Shown: positions 28,789-37,874, numbered from the stretch's first letter. The stretch: DNA of 40,386 bases from Hydrocarboniphaga sp. (GCA_023254435.1 JALRLM010000160.1:1-40386); one strand, 5' to 3'. Made by a program: numbers and translations. Notes: generated by a model from the letters alone, not told the origin.

Positions 28789-30213
28789 TCAAGGCGGGGC
28801 GGCGGGCGGTGGCAGGCCGCCCAGCACGGTTTTGGCGAGTTCTTCGTAGGCGCCGTCGAAGTGATGGCTGCCGGGCAGCACGTGCAGCTGATAGTGGCGG
28901 GCGTCGAGCTTGGGGCAGATGGCCGCCTCGTCGTCGCGGCCGCAGACGACCATGAAGCGGGCCTGCTGATCGGCCAGTTTCTCGATCTCCGGCGTGGTCG
29001 GTGCATCGCCGGCCTGGCCCGCCCAGGCGCCGACGTGAAACTCGAAGGCCGCGTGCTCGGACAGGGCGATGGCGCCACTCAGCGCGATGCGGTCGCGCGT
29101 CGTCTGCGGCAGGCGGTTGAGGGCGAACGGCAGCACGTCGGCGCCCTGCGAATAGCCCAGCAGCAGCACGCGATGGCGGTTCCAGCGCTCGGTGTAGGCA
29201 TCGACGATGCGCACGACGTCGGCGGCAATGTTCTCGGGGGTGCGTGCGGTCCAGAAGTAGCGCAGCGAATCGAGCCCGACCACGGGCATGCCGTGCGCGG
29301 CCAGCGTGGCGGCGAGTTCCTCGTCGAGTCCAGCCCAACCGCCGTCCCCCGACATCAGGATGGCGAAGCTGTCGTGATAATCGGGCGCACCGGCTGCGGG
29401 CTTGTCGGCCAGGATCTCGACCAGCGGCAGATCGGGCAAGGCCTCGGACTTGCGCTGGGCCGGCGCGACGCCGGCGGCGAGACGCTTGTAGGCGACCACG
29501 GCGGCGGCGGCCGCGCTGGGCGGCCCGACCCGGCGGCGAACCGGATACTGCAGTTCGGTCATCTCCACCCGGCGCAGGAAGTCGGTGGCCCCGCAGGCGC
29601 TGCTGTCGGGTGTGATCACGGCCGTGAACGGCGCTCGCAGCCTGGAACTGCTCAGGAACTGCGAGCCGCCTTCGATGGCGCGCTGCTGCAGCGAACTGCC
29701 CTTGCACAGCGGCGGATGCAACGAACTGCGCGGGCAGAAGCCGATGCCGACGCCGCCCGCGAACTGCCTGGCCGGCGCCTGCGCGAGCACGCCGAAGACC
29801 AGCGCGGCGCCATCGCCCGAGCCGGCCAGCAGCGGCGCACGATAGTCGTCCTGGCGCGAATAGGCCTGGACGAAGCGGCCCAGGTTGTCGAGGTCGCCGT
29901 CCAGGAACTCGCAGTCGCCGCCGTCCTCGCCGAGCTTGCGCAGCAGCGCCGGCGTATCGATGCCGGCGACCAGCGCCTGCGACTGCCGCAGGCTCTCGGC
30001 ATAGGCTGCGGTATGTGCGTCCCAGCCCGCGTTGCCCGAGAACAGCAGCACGGTGCTGCGGGCGGGGCCGGCCGGCCGCAGCAGGCGCAGGTGCTCGAAG
30101 CGACCGTGATCGAGGATTTCGACGCTCGGCGGCGAGGTGGATTGAGCCGGCAGCGTCGCCGGAGTCAGGCCCAGCAGCGCGGCGGCGGCCAGGCGCAGAA
30201 CACGATGGCTCAT
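28789..30213 (-). CDS. virJ: VirJ/AcvB-family virulence factor, candidate lysyl-phosphatidylglycerol hydrolase
   Basis: Two-domain AcvB-like architecture; C-terminal MSGDGGWAGLDEELAATLAAHGMPVVGLDSLRYFW and GYSQGADVLPF; ATG overlaps the mprF stop (ATGA). Confidence 0.88.
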   Translation of the reverse strand: MSHRVLRLAAAALLGLTPATLPAQSTSPPSVEILDHGRFEHLRLLRPAGPARSTVLLFSGNAGWDAHTAAYAESLRQSQALVAGIDTPALLRKLGEDGGDCEFLDGDLDNLGRFVQAYSRQDDYRAPLLAGSGDGAALVFGVLAQAPARQFAGGVGIGFCPRSSLHPPLCKGSSLQQRAIEGGSQFLSSSRLRAPFTAVITPDSSACGATDFLRRVEMTELQYPVRRRVGPPSAAAAAVVAYKRLAAGVAPAQRKSEALPDLPLVEILADKPAAGAPDYHDSFAILMSGDGGWAGLDEELAATLAAHGMPVVGLDSLRYFWTARTPENIAADVVRIVDAYTERWNRHRVLLLGYSQGADVLPFALNRLPQTTRDRIALSGAIALSEHAAFEFHVGAWAGQAGDAPTTPEIEKLADQQARFMVVCGRDDEAAICPKLDARHYQLHVLPGSHHFDGAYEELAKTVLGGLPPPAAPP

Positions 30214-32786
30214 TTCCAGACCATCTCCTTGACGCCGCCGGCGATCAGCGCGCCGGTATCGAGCATGATGCGCGGCAGCGCCAGCCCGCCCGGCGAAGCC
30301 AGGTAGCGGGGACGCCAGACCGGCAGGAACTTCTCCTTGTAACGCCGCAGGCCGTCGAAGTTGTAGAACGACTCGCCGTAGCGGTGTACGAGCAGGCCCA
30401 TGCGATGCCACAGCGGCGCCAGCGGGTGATGCTCGAGACCCGACAGCGGCGCCATGCCGAGATTGAACCAGGCATAGCCGTTCTGCTGGCCCCACAGCAG
30501 CAGTTCCACGAACAGATAGTCCATGACGCCGCGTGGCGCTTCGCCGCTGTAGCGCATCAGGTCCACCGACAGTTCGCTGCCGTCGCCCGACCGCCACAGG
30601 TTGGCGAAAGCGACGATCTGCTCGCCGCGGCGAGCCACCGCGCAAGGGAAGCGCGCCAGGTAGCCGCGATCGAAGCGGCCCACCGAGAAGCTCTTTTCGG
30701 CGGTGGACTTGTGACTGAGCCAGGAACTGGAAATGGCCTCCAGCGCATCGAGATGCGCGGGCACTTCGGCGGCGGGCAACACCGAGAAGGTGAGCCCTTC
30801 GCGCTGGCCCTTGCGCTGCGCCGTGCGCAGTTCCGCGCGCGGCTTGCCCTCGAGCGAGAACGCCGTCAGCGGCACGCGCGCCTCCTCGCCGAGCTTGGAC
30901 AAGGACAGGCCCAGGTCCAGGTACAGCGGCAGTTTCTCGGCCGTCACCTGGTAGAACACGCACCAGCCGCCATGCTCGTCGCAGAGCTCGCGAAAGCTCC
31001 AGGCCAGTTCGAGGAAGCGCGCCGGATTGCCCACCGGATCGCCCAGCGCGATCCACGAACGCCCCGAGCGCCGGTACATGATGAAGGCGTCGCGCTGCTC
31101 GCTGAACAGAATCTGCTTGTCGCCCAGCAATACCAGATTGGGCAGTGAATCGCCGCCCGAGATCAGGCAGCGCCCGGCGGCGTCGAGTTCGTCGGTGTCC
31201 GGCATTTCGGGTTCGGGATGCACCGAGCCGAGCAGGCTCCAGAGAGCGTAAGCCGAGGCCACGACGACGGCGACCAGGCTGGCCCGCAGCATGCGCGGCG
31301 CGTTGGCGTCGAAGGCGAACTGCCACCAGAGCTGATGCGCGTATTCCACCTTGCGAAAGGCGACGAAGCCCAGCCAGATCGCCGCCGTGATCACCAGCGC
31401 GACGTTGAGCAGCCACAGTGGCGACAATCGGGCGTCGGTCAGCGGTGCCTTGCGGTAGAAGCGCTCGTGCGACACCGCCAGCAGGCCCATGACGACGGCG
31501 AGCAGGATTGCCTCCTCGTAGTCGACGCCCTTGAGCAGCGAAGCGGCGATACCGGCGCCCAGCAGCAGCAGCGTGATCCACCACGCCGCCTCCAGCCGGC
31601 GATACAGGCCGCGCGCCAGGATCAACAAGCCGACGCCCAGGGCACTGCCGGCCAGGTGCGAGGCTTCGATGACGCCCAGCGGCAGTGCCTCGGCGAGCCA
31701 GTCGATGCGATTGCCGATCGCCGGCAGCGAGCCCGAGAACAGCAGCACCGCGCCGGCGACGAACACCGACGTCGCCAGTGCCTGCGGCACCACCGTTTCC
31801 AACGAGCGGCGCAACACTGAGGTGGCGCGCGTGGTAGCCCGCATCAGCGGGCCGCGCACGGCGTGGGCTTCGCGCCAGGCCAGCAGGCCGAGGGCGATGA
31901 TGAACGGCCCGATGTAGTAGACGACGCGGAACAGCAGGATGGCGCCCAGCATCGGCGCCGGCTCGGCCGAGGGCAGCATCAACATGAGCGCCGACTCGAA
32001 CACGCCCAGTCCGCCCGGCACGTTGCTGAGCGCGCCCAGGGTAATGGCGATGACGTACAGCCCCAGAAACGCCGGATAGCTGATGCTGACACTGGCCGGG
32101 AGCAGCACGTACAGGGCGGCGGCCGAGCAGGCGATGTCGACCATGCTGACGCCGAACTGGCCTGCCACCTGTGCCGCGCCGGGTGTCGGAATCTGCCAGT
32201 TGCGCAGGCGCAGCGGCTCGTGGCGCAGCGAGGCCGCCAGCGCATAGCCGATCAGGCCCAGGCCCAGCAGCGCACCCAGCACCTGCGCCAGCGGCGCTGG
32301 AATGTGCAGCAAGCGGGCGGCTTCGGCCGATTCCAGCAGCAGCGACACGCTCAGCAGGCTGCCGGCGCCGAGCATGAAGGTGAGCGAAAACAGGCCTTGC
32401 ACCACGGCGATGTCGGCAGCCGATAGGCCTTCGGCAGTGTACGCGCGCAGGCGGATCGAGCCGCCCGACAGCGAGGCCAGCCCCAGCGAGTGCGCCAGCG
32501 CACAGGCCATGAACGAAATCAGCGCCACGCGCGGATAGGGCAGCTGGCGTCCCGCGACGGTCAGCGCCAAGCGGTCATACAGGGTCAAGGCGCCGTAGCT
32601 GGCGGCGGTCCAGGCAATGGCGGCACCGATTTCGAGTCGCGATAGGGTCTGCAGCGGTTGCCACAGGTCGCGCAGATGCAGATTCCGCAGGCTGTCGTCG
32701 AGCACCCAGAGTGCGGCGACGAAAATAGCGAGGGTCAACAGGGCAAACACCAGGGCACGTGCCTGGGCGGGTTCGATTCGCGACAT
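30210..32786 (-). CDS. mprF: MprF: bifunctional lysyl-phosphatidylglycerol flippase/synthase
   Basis: N-terminal multi-TM flippase region and C-terminal FLELAWSFRELCDEHGGWCVFYQVT...NLGMAPLSGLEHHPLAPLWHRMGLLVHRYGESFYNFDGLRRYKEKFLPVWRPRYLA. Start at MSRIEP (32786). Confidence 0.92.
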   Translation of the reverse strand: MSRIEPAQARALVFALLTLAIFVAALWVLDDSLRNLHLRDLWQPLQTLSRLEIGAAIAWTAASYGALTLYDRLALTVAGRQLPYPRVALISFMACALAHSLGLASLSGGSIRLRAYTAEGLSAADIAVVQGLFSLTFMLGAGSLLSVSLLLESAEAARLLHIPAPLAQVLGALLGLGLIGYALAASLRHEPLRLRNWQIPTPGAAQVAGQFGVSMVDIACSAAALYVLLPASVSISYPAFLGLYVIAITLGALSNVPGGLGVFESALMLMLPSAEPAPMLGAILLFRVVYYIGPFIIALGLLAWREAHAVRGPLMRATTRATSVLRRSLETVVPQALATSVFVAGAVLLFSGSLPAIGNRIDWLAEALPLGVIEASHLAGSALGVGLLILARGLYRRLEAAWWITLLLLGAGIAASLLKGVDYEEAILLAVVMGLLAVSHERFYRKAPLTDARLSPLWLLNVALVITAAIWLGFVAFRKVEYAHQLWWQFAFDANAPRMLRASLVAVVVASAYALWSLLGSVHPEPEMPDTDELDAAGRCLISGGDSLPNLVLLGDKQILFSEQRDAFIMYRRSGRSWIALGDPVGNPARFLELAWSFRELCDEHGGWCVFYQVTAEKLPLYLDLGLSLSKLGEEARVPLTAFSLEGKPRAELRTAQRKGQREGLTFSVLPAAEVPAHLDALEAISSSWLSHKSTAEKSFSVGRFDRGYLARFPCAVARRGEQIVAFANLWRSGDGSELSVDLMRYSGEAPRGVMDYLFVELLLWGQQNGYAWFNLGMAPLSGLEHHPLAPLWHRMGLLVHRYGESFYNFDGLRRYKEKFLPVWRPRYLASPGGLALPRIMLDTGALIAGGVKEMVWK

Positions 32787-32954
32787 GGGTGCAGATTCTA
32801 GGCAAGCGCCGTTCAAAAAGCTGTGTCGGCAAAGCGATTCCGATGGTTGTTACACGGCATCCGGATCGCCGCAGCCTGAATGCCTCTTTTCGGCCCAGGA
32901 TGACCGCCGGTCAAAAAACGAAAGGTCGCACGTACAGCGCTTGTCCACTATGAA

Positions 32955-32984
32955 GCCTGATTCAGCCTGATTCAGCCTGATCAA
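32955..32984. repeat. 10-bp direct repeat GCCTGATTCA x2 plus degenerate third copy GCCTGATCAA
   Basis: Read directly: GCCTGATTCA GCCTGATTCA GCCTGATCAA; contains the palindrome CTGATTCAG twice. Confidence 0.85.
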
Positions 32985-33098
32985 CTCCGCTTCAGGTGCT
33001 GTGGAAACCCTGGTGCCTGGATACGCCATCAGCCGATGACGGCCCGAAATCAGGCGGGATGCGGAGCCGATTTCACCCACGATTGGAACGCCGTCGAC

Positions 33099-33725
33099 AT
33101 GAACTACCCGTTGCCCCCGCCCGTACCGAGCTTCAAGACCCTGGTTCCGGCCACCGCGCGTGGCGAAGCCACCCGCCGCAAGCTCATGGATGCCGCCATC
33201 GTCGAATTCGGCGCGCGTGGTTTCCATGCGGCGTCGGTCAGTTCCATTACCAGCCGCGCCGACGTCGGGCAGGGCACGTTTTATCTGTACTTCCACACCA
33301 AGGAAGAAATCTTCATCACGCTGGTGCGTGACATCGGTCGTTCGCAGCGCCAGTTCGTGGCGCGCGCCATCGCCGGTGCTCAGGATCGCGCGCAGGCCGA
33401 ACGTCTCGCGCTGGTCGCTCTGCTGCAGTTCATGCTCGACAGGCAGGGTGACTACCGCATCGTGCAGGAGTCGCAGTTCGTCGACGAGACCGCGTTCCGC
33501 GATTTTTCCGAACGCTTCGTCAGGCACTACGCGGCTGATCTCGAAGAAGCGGTTGTGCGCGGGGAACTGCGCCCTGGTGATTCGCAGACGCGCGCCTGGG
33601 CCATTCTTGGCATCAGTCAGTACCTGGGCATGCGTTACTGTCTGTGGACCGGCAGCATGCCGCCGGCGTCGGTGATCGATGCCGCTGTCGAGATGATCGA
33701 GTCCGGCATCGCACCGAGGGTCTGA
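33099..33725 (+). CDS. TetR/AcrR family transcriptional regulator
   Basis: N-terminal HTH: ATRRKLMDAAIVEFGARGFHAASVSSITSRADVGQGTFYLYFHTKEEIF. The start could be the upstream 33036 ATG. Confidence 0.92.
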   Translation: MNYPLPPPVPSFKTLVPATARGEATRRKLMDAAIVEFGARGFHAASVSSITSRADVGQGTFYLYFHTKEEIFITLVRDIGRSQRQFVARAIAGAQDRAQAERLALVALLQFMLDRQGDYRIVQESQFVDETAFRDFSERFVRHYAADLEEAVVRGELRPGDSQTRAWAILGISQYLGMRYCLWTGSMPPASVIDAAVEMIESGIAPRV

Positions 33726-33744
33726 TCGCCGCGCTGTCGCTTTC

Positions 33745-33790
33745 TGCATCAACACCAGGGGCCGCGTCAGCGGCCCCTGGTGTTGATGCA
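33745..33790. terminator. Perfect 21-bp inverted repeat with 4-nt loop between convergent genes (probable bidirectional terminator)
   Basis: TGCATCAACACCAGGGGCCGC-gtca-GCGGCCCCTGGTGTTGATGCA. Confidence 0.75.
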
Positions 33791-33827
33791 ACTCAAATTG
33801 CCGGCCTGGTGGCGGTCGGGCAGGGCT

Positions 33828-35003
33828 TCAGGACCGTGAGGCGAATTCGCGGGCGCAGATGTCGCGTGCCGATGTCGACGCAGGCAGCCCTGTAGCGTCC
33901 CGCAGCGCCCGCACACGGGTGCCCGGCATCGAGCGGACCATGGAGCGCGGGCCGAGTGCCTGTCCCTTGGCCTGGTAGAGCGCGGTGTCGGCCAGCCGCA
34001 GCAACTCGCCGAGCGAAACGGCGGGCAGGCCCGCGCAGGCCCCTAGGCTGATCTGAGGCTGCACCAGCGCACCGTTATCCAGCCGCAGCGGGTGCTGCCC
34101 GATGTCCGCTACCAGCCGCCGGCCGATTTGTTGGGCCGTTTCGAGGTCCAGATCGAACCACAGCACCGCGAATTCGTCGCCGCCCAGGCGGGCCAGGCAA
34201 TCGAGCGGTCGGCGCGCGTGCCGGCGCAAGGCATCGGCGACGAAGCGCAGCACGGCATCACCGGCCGCATGTCCGTGCTGATCGTTGATCTGCTTGAAGC
34301 GGTCGAGATCGAGCGCGGCCACCGTCACCGGCCGTTGTTCGCGCCGGGCCAGCGCCAGCGCCTGCTCGGCGCGCAACTCGAAGGCGCGGCGGTTGCCGAG
34401 TTCGGTGAGCGGATCTTCGAGCGCCTGCCGGCTGTGCAGCTTCTCGCGGCGATTCAGATGCCACATGCGCAGATGCGCGGCGGCACCGAAGACGGCGCAC
34501 AAGCCATCCGCAGCGACCGTCTGCGGCACCACGCCGCCGTCGCCATGGCTGACCACGACGCGCCAGATGTCCAGGCCCAGCAGCAGGCCGCCCACGGGGA
34601 GCAGCCGCGATGGCGGCAGGTTGGTCAGCGTTGCCGCGCCGAAAACGAAGGCCGGCAGCAGGTAGGCCATGGGGCTGAAATCGCGATGCGTCCAGCGCTC
34701 GGACATCAGCAGCAGGCCCATGCCGATGACGAATATGACGAACGCCTGCGACGACGGTCGTGCGGGAGCGCCCGGCAGGCTCAGTGCGAGGCCGGCGGCG
34801 CAGGCCGGTATGGCGAACACGAGGCCGATGGCATAGGCCGAGGACAGCGCCGGATGATCGGTATAAAACCAGACCTCGGCGATGGCGTTGAGCACCAGCA
34901 AGGTCGCCATGCAGCAGAACAAGAAGCAGGCCGCACGGCCGGTCAGTTCATCGGCCTCGTCGAAGTCTGCTGTAGGGGTGAGGCTTGTCGGGCGCTGACT
35001 CAT
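33828..35003 (-). CDS. Membrane-anchored diguanylate cyclase (GGDEF)
   Basis: Multi-TM N-terminus; DPLTELGNRRAFE, LARLGGDEFAVLW; RPLD five residues before GGDEF matches an RxxD I-site. Confidence 0.93.
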   Translation of the reverse strand: MSQRPTSLTPTADFDEADELTGRAACFLFCCMATLLVLNAIAEVWFYTDHPALSSAYAIGLVFAIPACAAGLALSLPGAPARPSSQAFVIFVIGMGLLLMSERWTHRDFSPMAYLLPAFVFGAATLTNLPPSRLLPVGGLLLGLDIWRVVVSHGDGGVVPQTVAADGLCAVFGAAAHLRMWHLNRREKLHSRQALEDPLTELGNRRAFELRAEQALALARREQRPVTVAALDLDRFKQINDQHGHAAGDAVLRFVADALRRHARRPLDCLARLGGDEFAVLWFDLDLETAQQIGRRLVADIGQHPLRLDNGALVQPQISLGACAGLPAVSLGELLRLADTALYQAKGQALGPRSMVRSMPGTRVRALRDATGLPASTSARDICAREFASRS

Positions 35004-35423
35004 TTAGGCGTCCTTGCCTGATCGTCGGAAGTCTTCTTACCGAAGCGGTCATTACCATATCGCTCGGCATCTGCCCGATCAATCCTCTTATCGTCGCGGT
35101 AGATGTCGTGCCGGGCAGGGAAAGTTTAGGTACTGTCGATGAACCGTAGTTGGACGAGTGCGTTCCGTGGGGGGCTCCGATCATCGGGCGGTCATGCTCG
35201 CGTAGCAAAAGATGCGGCAAGGTATTGCTGGGTTCGAGTGCTTTTGATGGGGCGAGCCCGAAGAATTGGACGCGATTTCGTCGCCTGTGATCTTCCGCCG
35301 ATCGGTAGACCCAGGTACTTTCTATGGCGGTCGTTGTCAGAAAATGCGCTTGACCCGCTGATAGAATGGTCCCGCCGGCCAATGCCGGTTTCCCACAGAG
35401 GCCTCCTCAGGCTCACCCGCTCC

Positions 35424-36581
35424 ATGTCTTCTCCTTCCGATTCGACTGCTGCCCCGGCTCATGTTCCAAGCCTGAACTGGCCCGCGATCATCATGTTCGT
35501 GCTGACCACGGCGCTGCTGGTGACGGTAGTGCCGTTGTACGTCTGGCATCACGACTTCAGTGCCTCGGCCTGGGTCTGGTTCGGCGTCTTCCTGTATGCC
35601 AGCGGCATGTCGATCACGGCGGGCTATCACCGGCTGTACTCGCATCGCGCCTATCAGGCGCACTGGAGCCTGCGCCTGTTCTTCGGCGCCTTCGGCGCCC
35701 AGGCCCTGCAAAACAGCATCATGGTGTGGGCATCGATGCACCGCGTGCATCACCGCGAAGTGGATCACGAAACGCGCGATCCCTATTCCTCTCGTCGCGG
35801 GCTCTGGTATTCGCACATGGGCTGGATGCTGCGCGACGAGGAATGCCATCGGGTTGATTTCAGCAACGTGCGCGATCTGGAACGCGATCCCATCGTTGCC
35901 TTCCAGCACCAGCACTACCTGGGCATCGCGCTGTTCATGAACATCGCCGTTCCGCTGCTGGCCGGTTGGGCTACGGGCGATCCCTGGGGAACGCTGGTGC
36001 TGGCGGGCCTGGTTCGCCTGGTCGTGAACCATCACTTCACTTTCTTCATCAACTCGCTGGCCCACTTCTGGGGCCGTCAGCCCTACACGGCCGAAAACAG
36101 TGCGCGCGACAACGACTTCCTGGCGCTGTTCACCTACGGCGAGGGTTATCACAACTTCCACCACCTGTTTCAGTGGGACTACCGCAACGGCATTCGCTGG
36201 TGGCAGTGGGATCCCACCAAGTGGCTGATCGCCGCCGCGTCGTGGACGGGCCTCGCCCATGGCCTGCGCCGCACGCCGGAGTTCCAGATCCAGCGCGCCA
36301 AGGTGCAGCGCCAGTTTCAGCGTGCCCAGGAGCGCCTGGCCCAGGCCGAAGCTGGCAGCCGCCTGGCGCACCTGCAGCTGCTGCTGGAGCACGAAACGCA
36401 GAGCTTTGCGTCCACCATGTCCGAATGGGCCCGCCTGCAGCAGGAAAAGTTCGAGCACGCCAAGCAGCAGCTTTCCGAGCACTGGGAGACCAGTGAGGTG
36501 CGCCGCCGCATCCAGACGCTTGAAGACGCGCTACGTCAGCAGCACCGCCGCGTTCGCCTGCTGCGCATCCAGGCGGCGTAA
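35424..36581 (+). CDS. Acyl-CoA/fatty-acid desaturase (delta-9 type) with C-terminal coiled-coil extension
   Basis: His boxes HRLYSH, HRVHH, HNFHH; C-terminal heptad-rich QRAKVQRQFQRAQERLAQ... segment. ATG chosen at 35424. Confidence 0.9.
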   Translation: MSSPSDSTAAPAHVPSLNWPAIIMFVLTTALLVTVVPLYVWHHDFSASAWVWFGVFLYASGMSITAGYHRLYSHRAYQAHWSLRLFFGAFGAQALQNSIMVWASMHRVHHREVDHETRDPYSSRRGLWYSHMGWMLRDEECHRVDFSNVRDLERDPIVAFQHQHYLGIALFMNIAVPLLAGWATGDPWGTLVLAGLVRLVVNHHFTFFINSLAHFWGRQPYTAENSARDNDFLALFTYGEGYHNFHHLFQWDYRNGIRWWQWDPTKWLIAAASWTGLAHGLRRTPEFQIQRAKVQRQFQRAQERLAQAEAGSRLAHLQLLLEHETQSFASTMSEWARLQQEKFEHAKQQLSEHWETSEVRRRIQTLEDALRQQHRRVRLLRIQAA

Positions 36582-36640
36582 GCACCAGGCAGTGGATTCG
36601 CGCTCGCCGATGATCTGGCGGGCGCTCAGAAGCTTCAAAA

Positions 36641-36662
36641 AAGGCGGCTTATCAGCCGCCTT
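36641..36662. terminator. Bidirectional rho-independent terminator between the desaturase gene and rpoH
   Basis: AAGGCGGCT-tatc-AGCCGCCTT stem, A-run on the left and TTACTTTTCT on the right. Confidence 0.85.
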
Positions 36663-36701
36663 ACTTTTCTGCCTGCCGTGGCGGCCGGATTGGCCCGGTC
36701 T

Positions 36702-37577
36702 TCAGGCCGGCAGTGCCTCGATGGCCTTGCGCAGCTTCTTCATTGCCGCCGCTTCGATCTGGCGGACGCGTTCGGCTGATACGCCGTACTCATCGGCCAG
36801 TTCCTGCAGGCCGGCTTTTTCGCCTTCCGACAGCCAGCGGCGCATCAGGATGCTCTTGGCGCGATCGTCGAGCTGGGCTAGGGCTTTGCGCATGGTGGTC
36901 TCGCGACGCTCGTTCCAGCCGGCGTCCTCGATCTCGGCGATGCTGCTGTCCTCGGTGGCGAGGTAGTCCTCGGGCACGTAGGTGGATTCTTCGCCTTCGT
37001 CCGGCGTGGCACTGAACGACACATCGTGGCCGCCCAGGCGCGATTCCATCTGCAGGACTTCCTCGGGCTTGACCTTGAGGTCACGTGCCACCGCCTCGAC
37101 TTCGGCCTGGTTCATCCAGCCCAGGCGCTGCTTGGCCGAGCGCAGGTTGAAGAACAGCTTGCGCTGGGCCTTGGTGGTGGCGATCTTCACGATGCGCCAG
37201 TTCTTGAGAATGAATTCGTGAATCTCGGCCTTGATCCAGTGCACGGCGAAGCTGATCAGGCGCACCCCGACATTGGGGTCAAAGCGCTTGACCGCCTTCA
37301 TCAGGCCGACGTTGCCCTCCTGGATCAGGTCGGCCAGCTGTAGCCCGTAGCCCATGTAACCGCGCGCGATGTGAACGACGAAGCGCAGGTTGGACAACAC
37401 CAGCTTCTGCGCGGCGCCCAGATCCTGCTCGTCGTGCAGGCGGTGAGCCAGCCGACTCTCGTCCTCGGGGTTGAGGACCGGAATGCGCGAGACTGACTGG
37501 ATATACGCTTCCAGGCTGCCCGACAGCGGCATCAGCATCGCGTTGTTGCGCAGGCTGAGAGCGGTGGATTGCGTCAT
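36702..37577 (-). CDS. rpoH: RNA polymerase sigma factor RpoH (sigma-32)
   Basis: NLRFVVHIARGYMGYGLQLADLIQEGNVGLMKAVKRFDPNVGVRLISFAVHWIKAEIHEFILKNWRIVKIATTKAQRKLFFNLR; start at MTQSTAL (37577). Confidence 0.97.
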   Translation of the reverse strand: MTQSTALSLRNNAMLMPLSGSLEAYIQSVSRIPVLNPEDESRLAHRLHDEQDLGAAQKLVLSNLRFVVHIARGYMGYGLQLADLIQEGNVGLMKAVKRFDPNVGVRLISFAVHWIKAEIHEFILKNWRIVKIATTKAQRKLFFNLRSAKQRLGWMNQAEVEAVARDLKVKPEEVLQMESRLGGHDVSFSATPDEGEESTYVPEDYLATEDSSIAEIEDAGWNERRETTMRKALAQLDDRAKSILMRRWLSEGEKAGLQELADEYGVSAERVRQIEAAAMKKLRKAIEALPA

Positions 37578-37605
37578 GACTCTTACTCCGATGAACGGCT
37601 GCATG

Positions 37606-37632
37606 TTAGCAGTCAGCATCATAGAGTGCTAA
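37606..37632. promoter_or_regulatory. CIRCE-like element (HrcA operator), one mismatch to TTAGCACTC-N9-GAGTGCTAA
   Basis: TTAGCAGTC-AGCATCATA-GAGTGCTAA read directly; 28 bp between the element and the rpoH ATG. Confidence 0.85.
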
Positions 37633-37874
37633 GCCGCCTCGAAGTTCGCCGTTTGCGTCGTTTCGACGTTTGAATTTATCAATCCCGATGATTGGCAAAA
37701 CCAACCGCCGGATCGCATCGCTGGCTGGATCGCCATCTCCAGCATGCTCAATGTCCCTGAATCCAGACTGGGGGCGCCGGCCGGTTGTGCAAGAGAGGGT
37801 GAATGTTCAGCAGCTTCAGGCAAGGCGGGGTGGCGGGCTTACCGTATGATGGCCGGACCTTTACAGGAGGGAGC

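Noticed and set aside
28789-30213. VirJ as evidence of a T-DNA or type IV secretion island
   Set aside because: No virB/virD-type genes nearby; the overlap with mprF points to lipid metabolism instead.
28789-31584. 931-aa minus ORF as a fusion protein
   Set aside because: Its N-terminal part is an out-of-frame shadow of mprF; the real gene is virJ starting at 30213.
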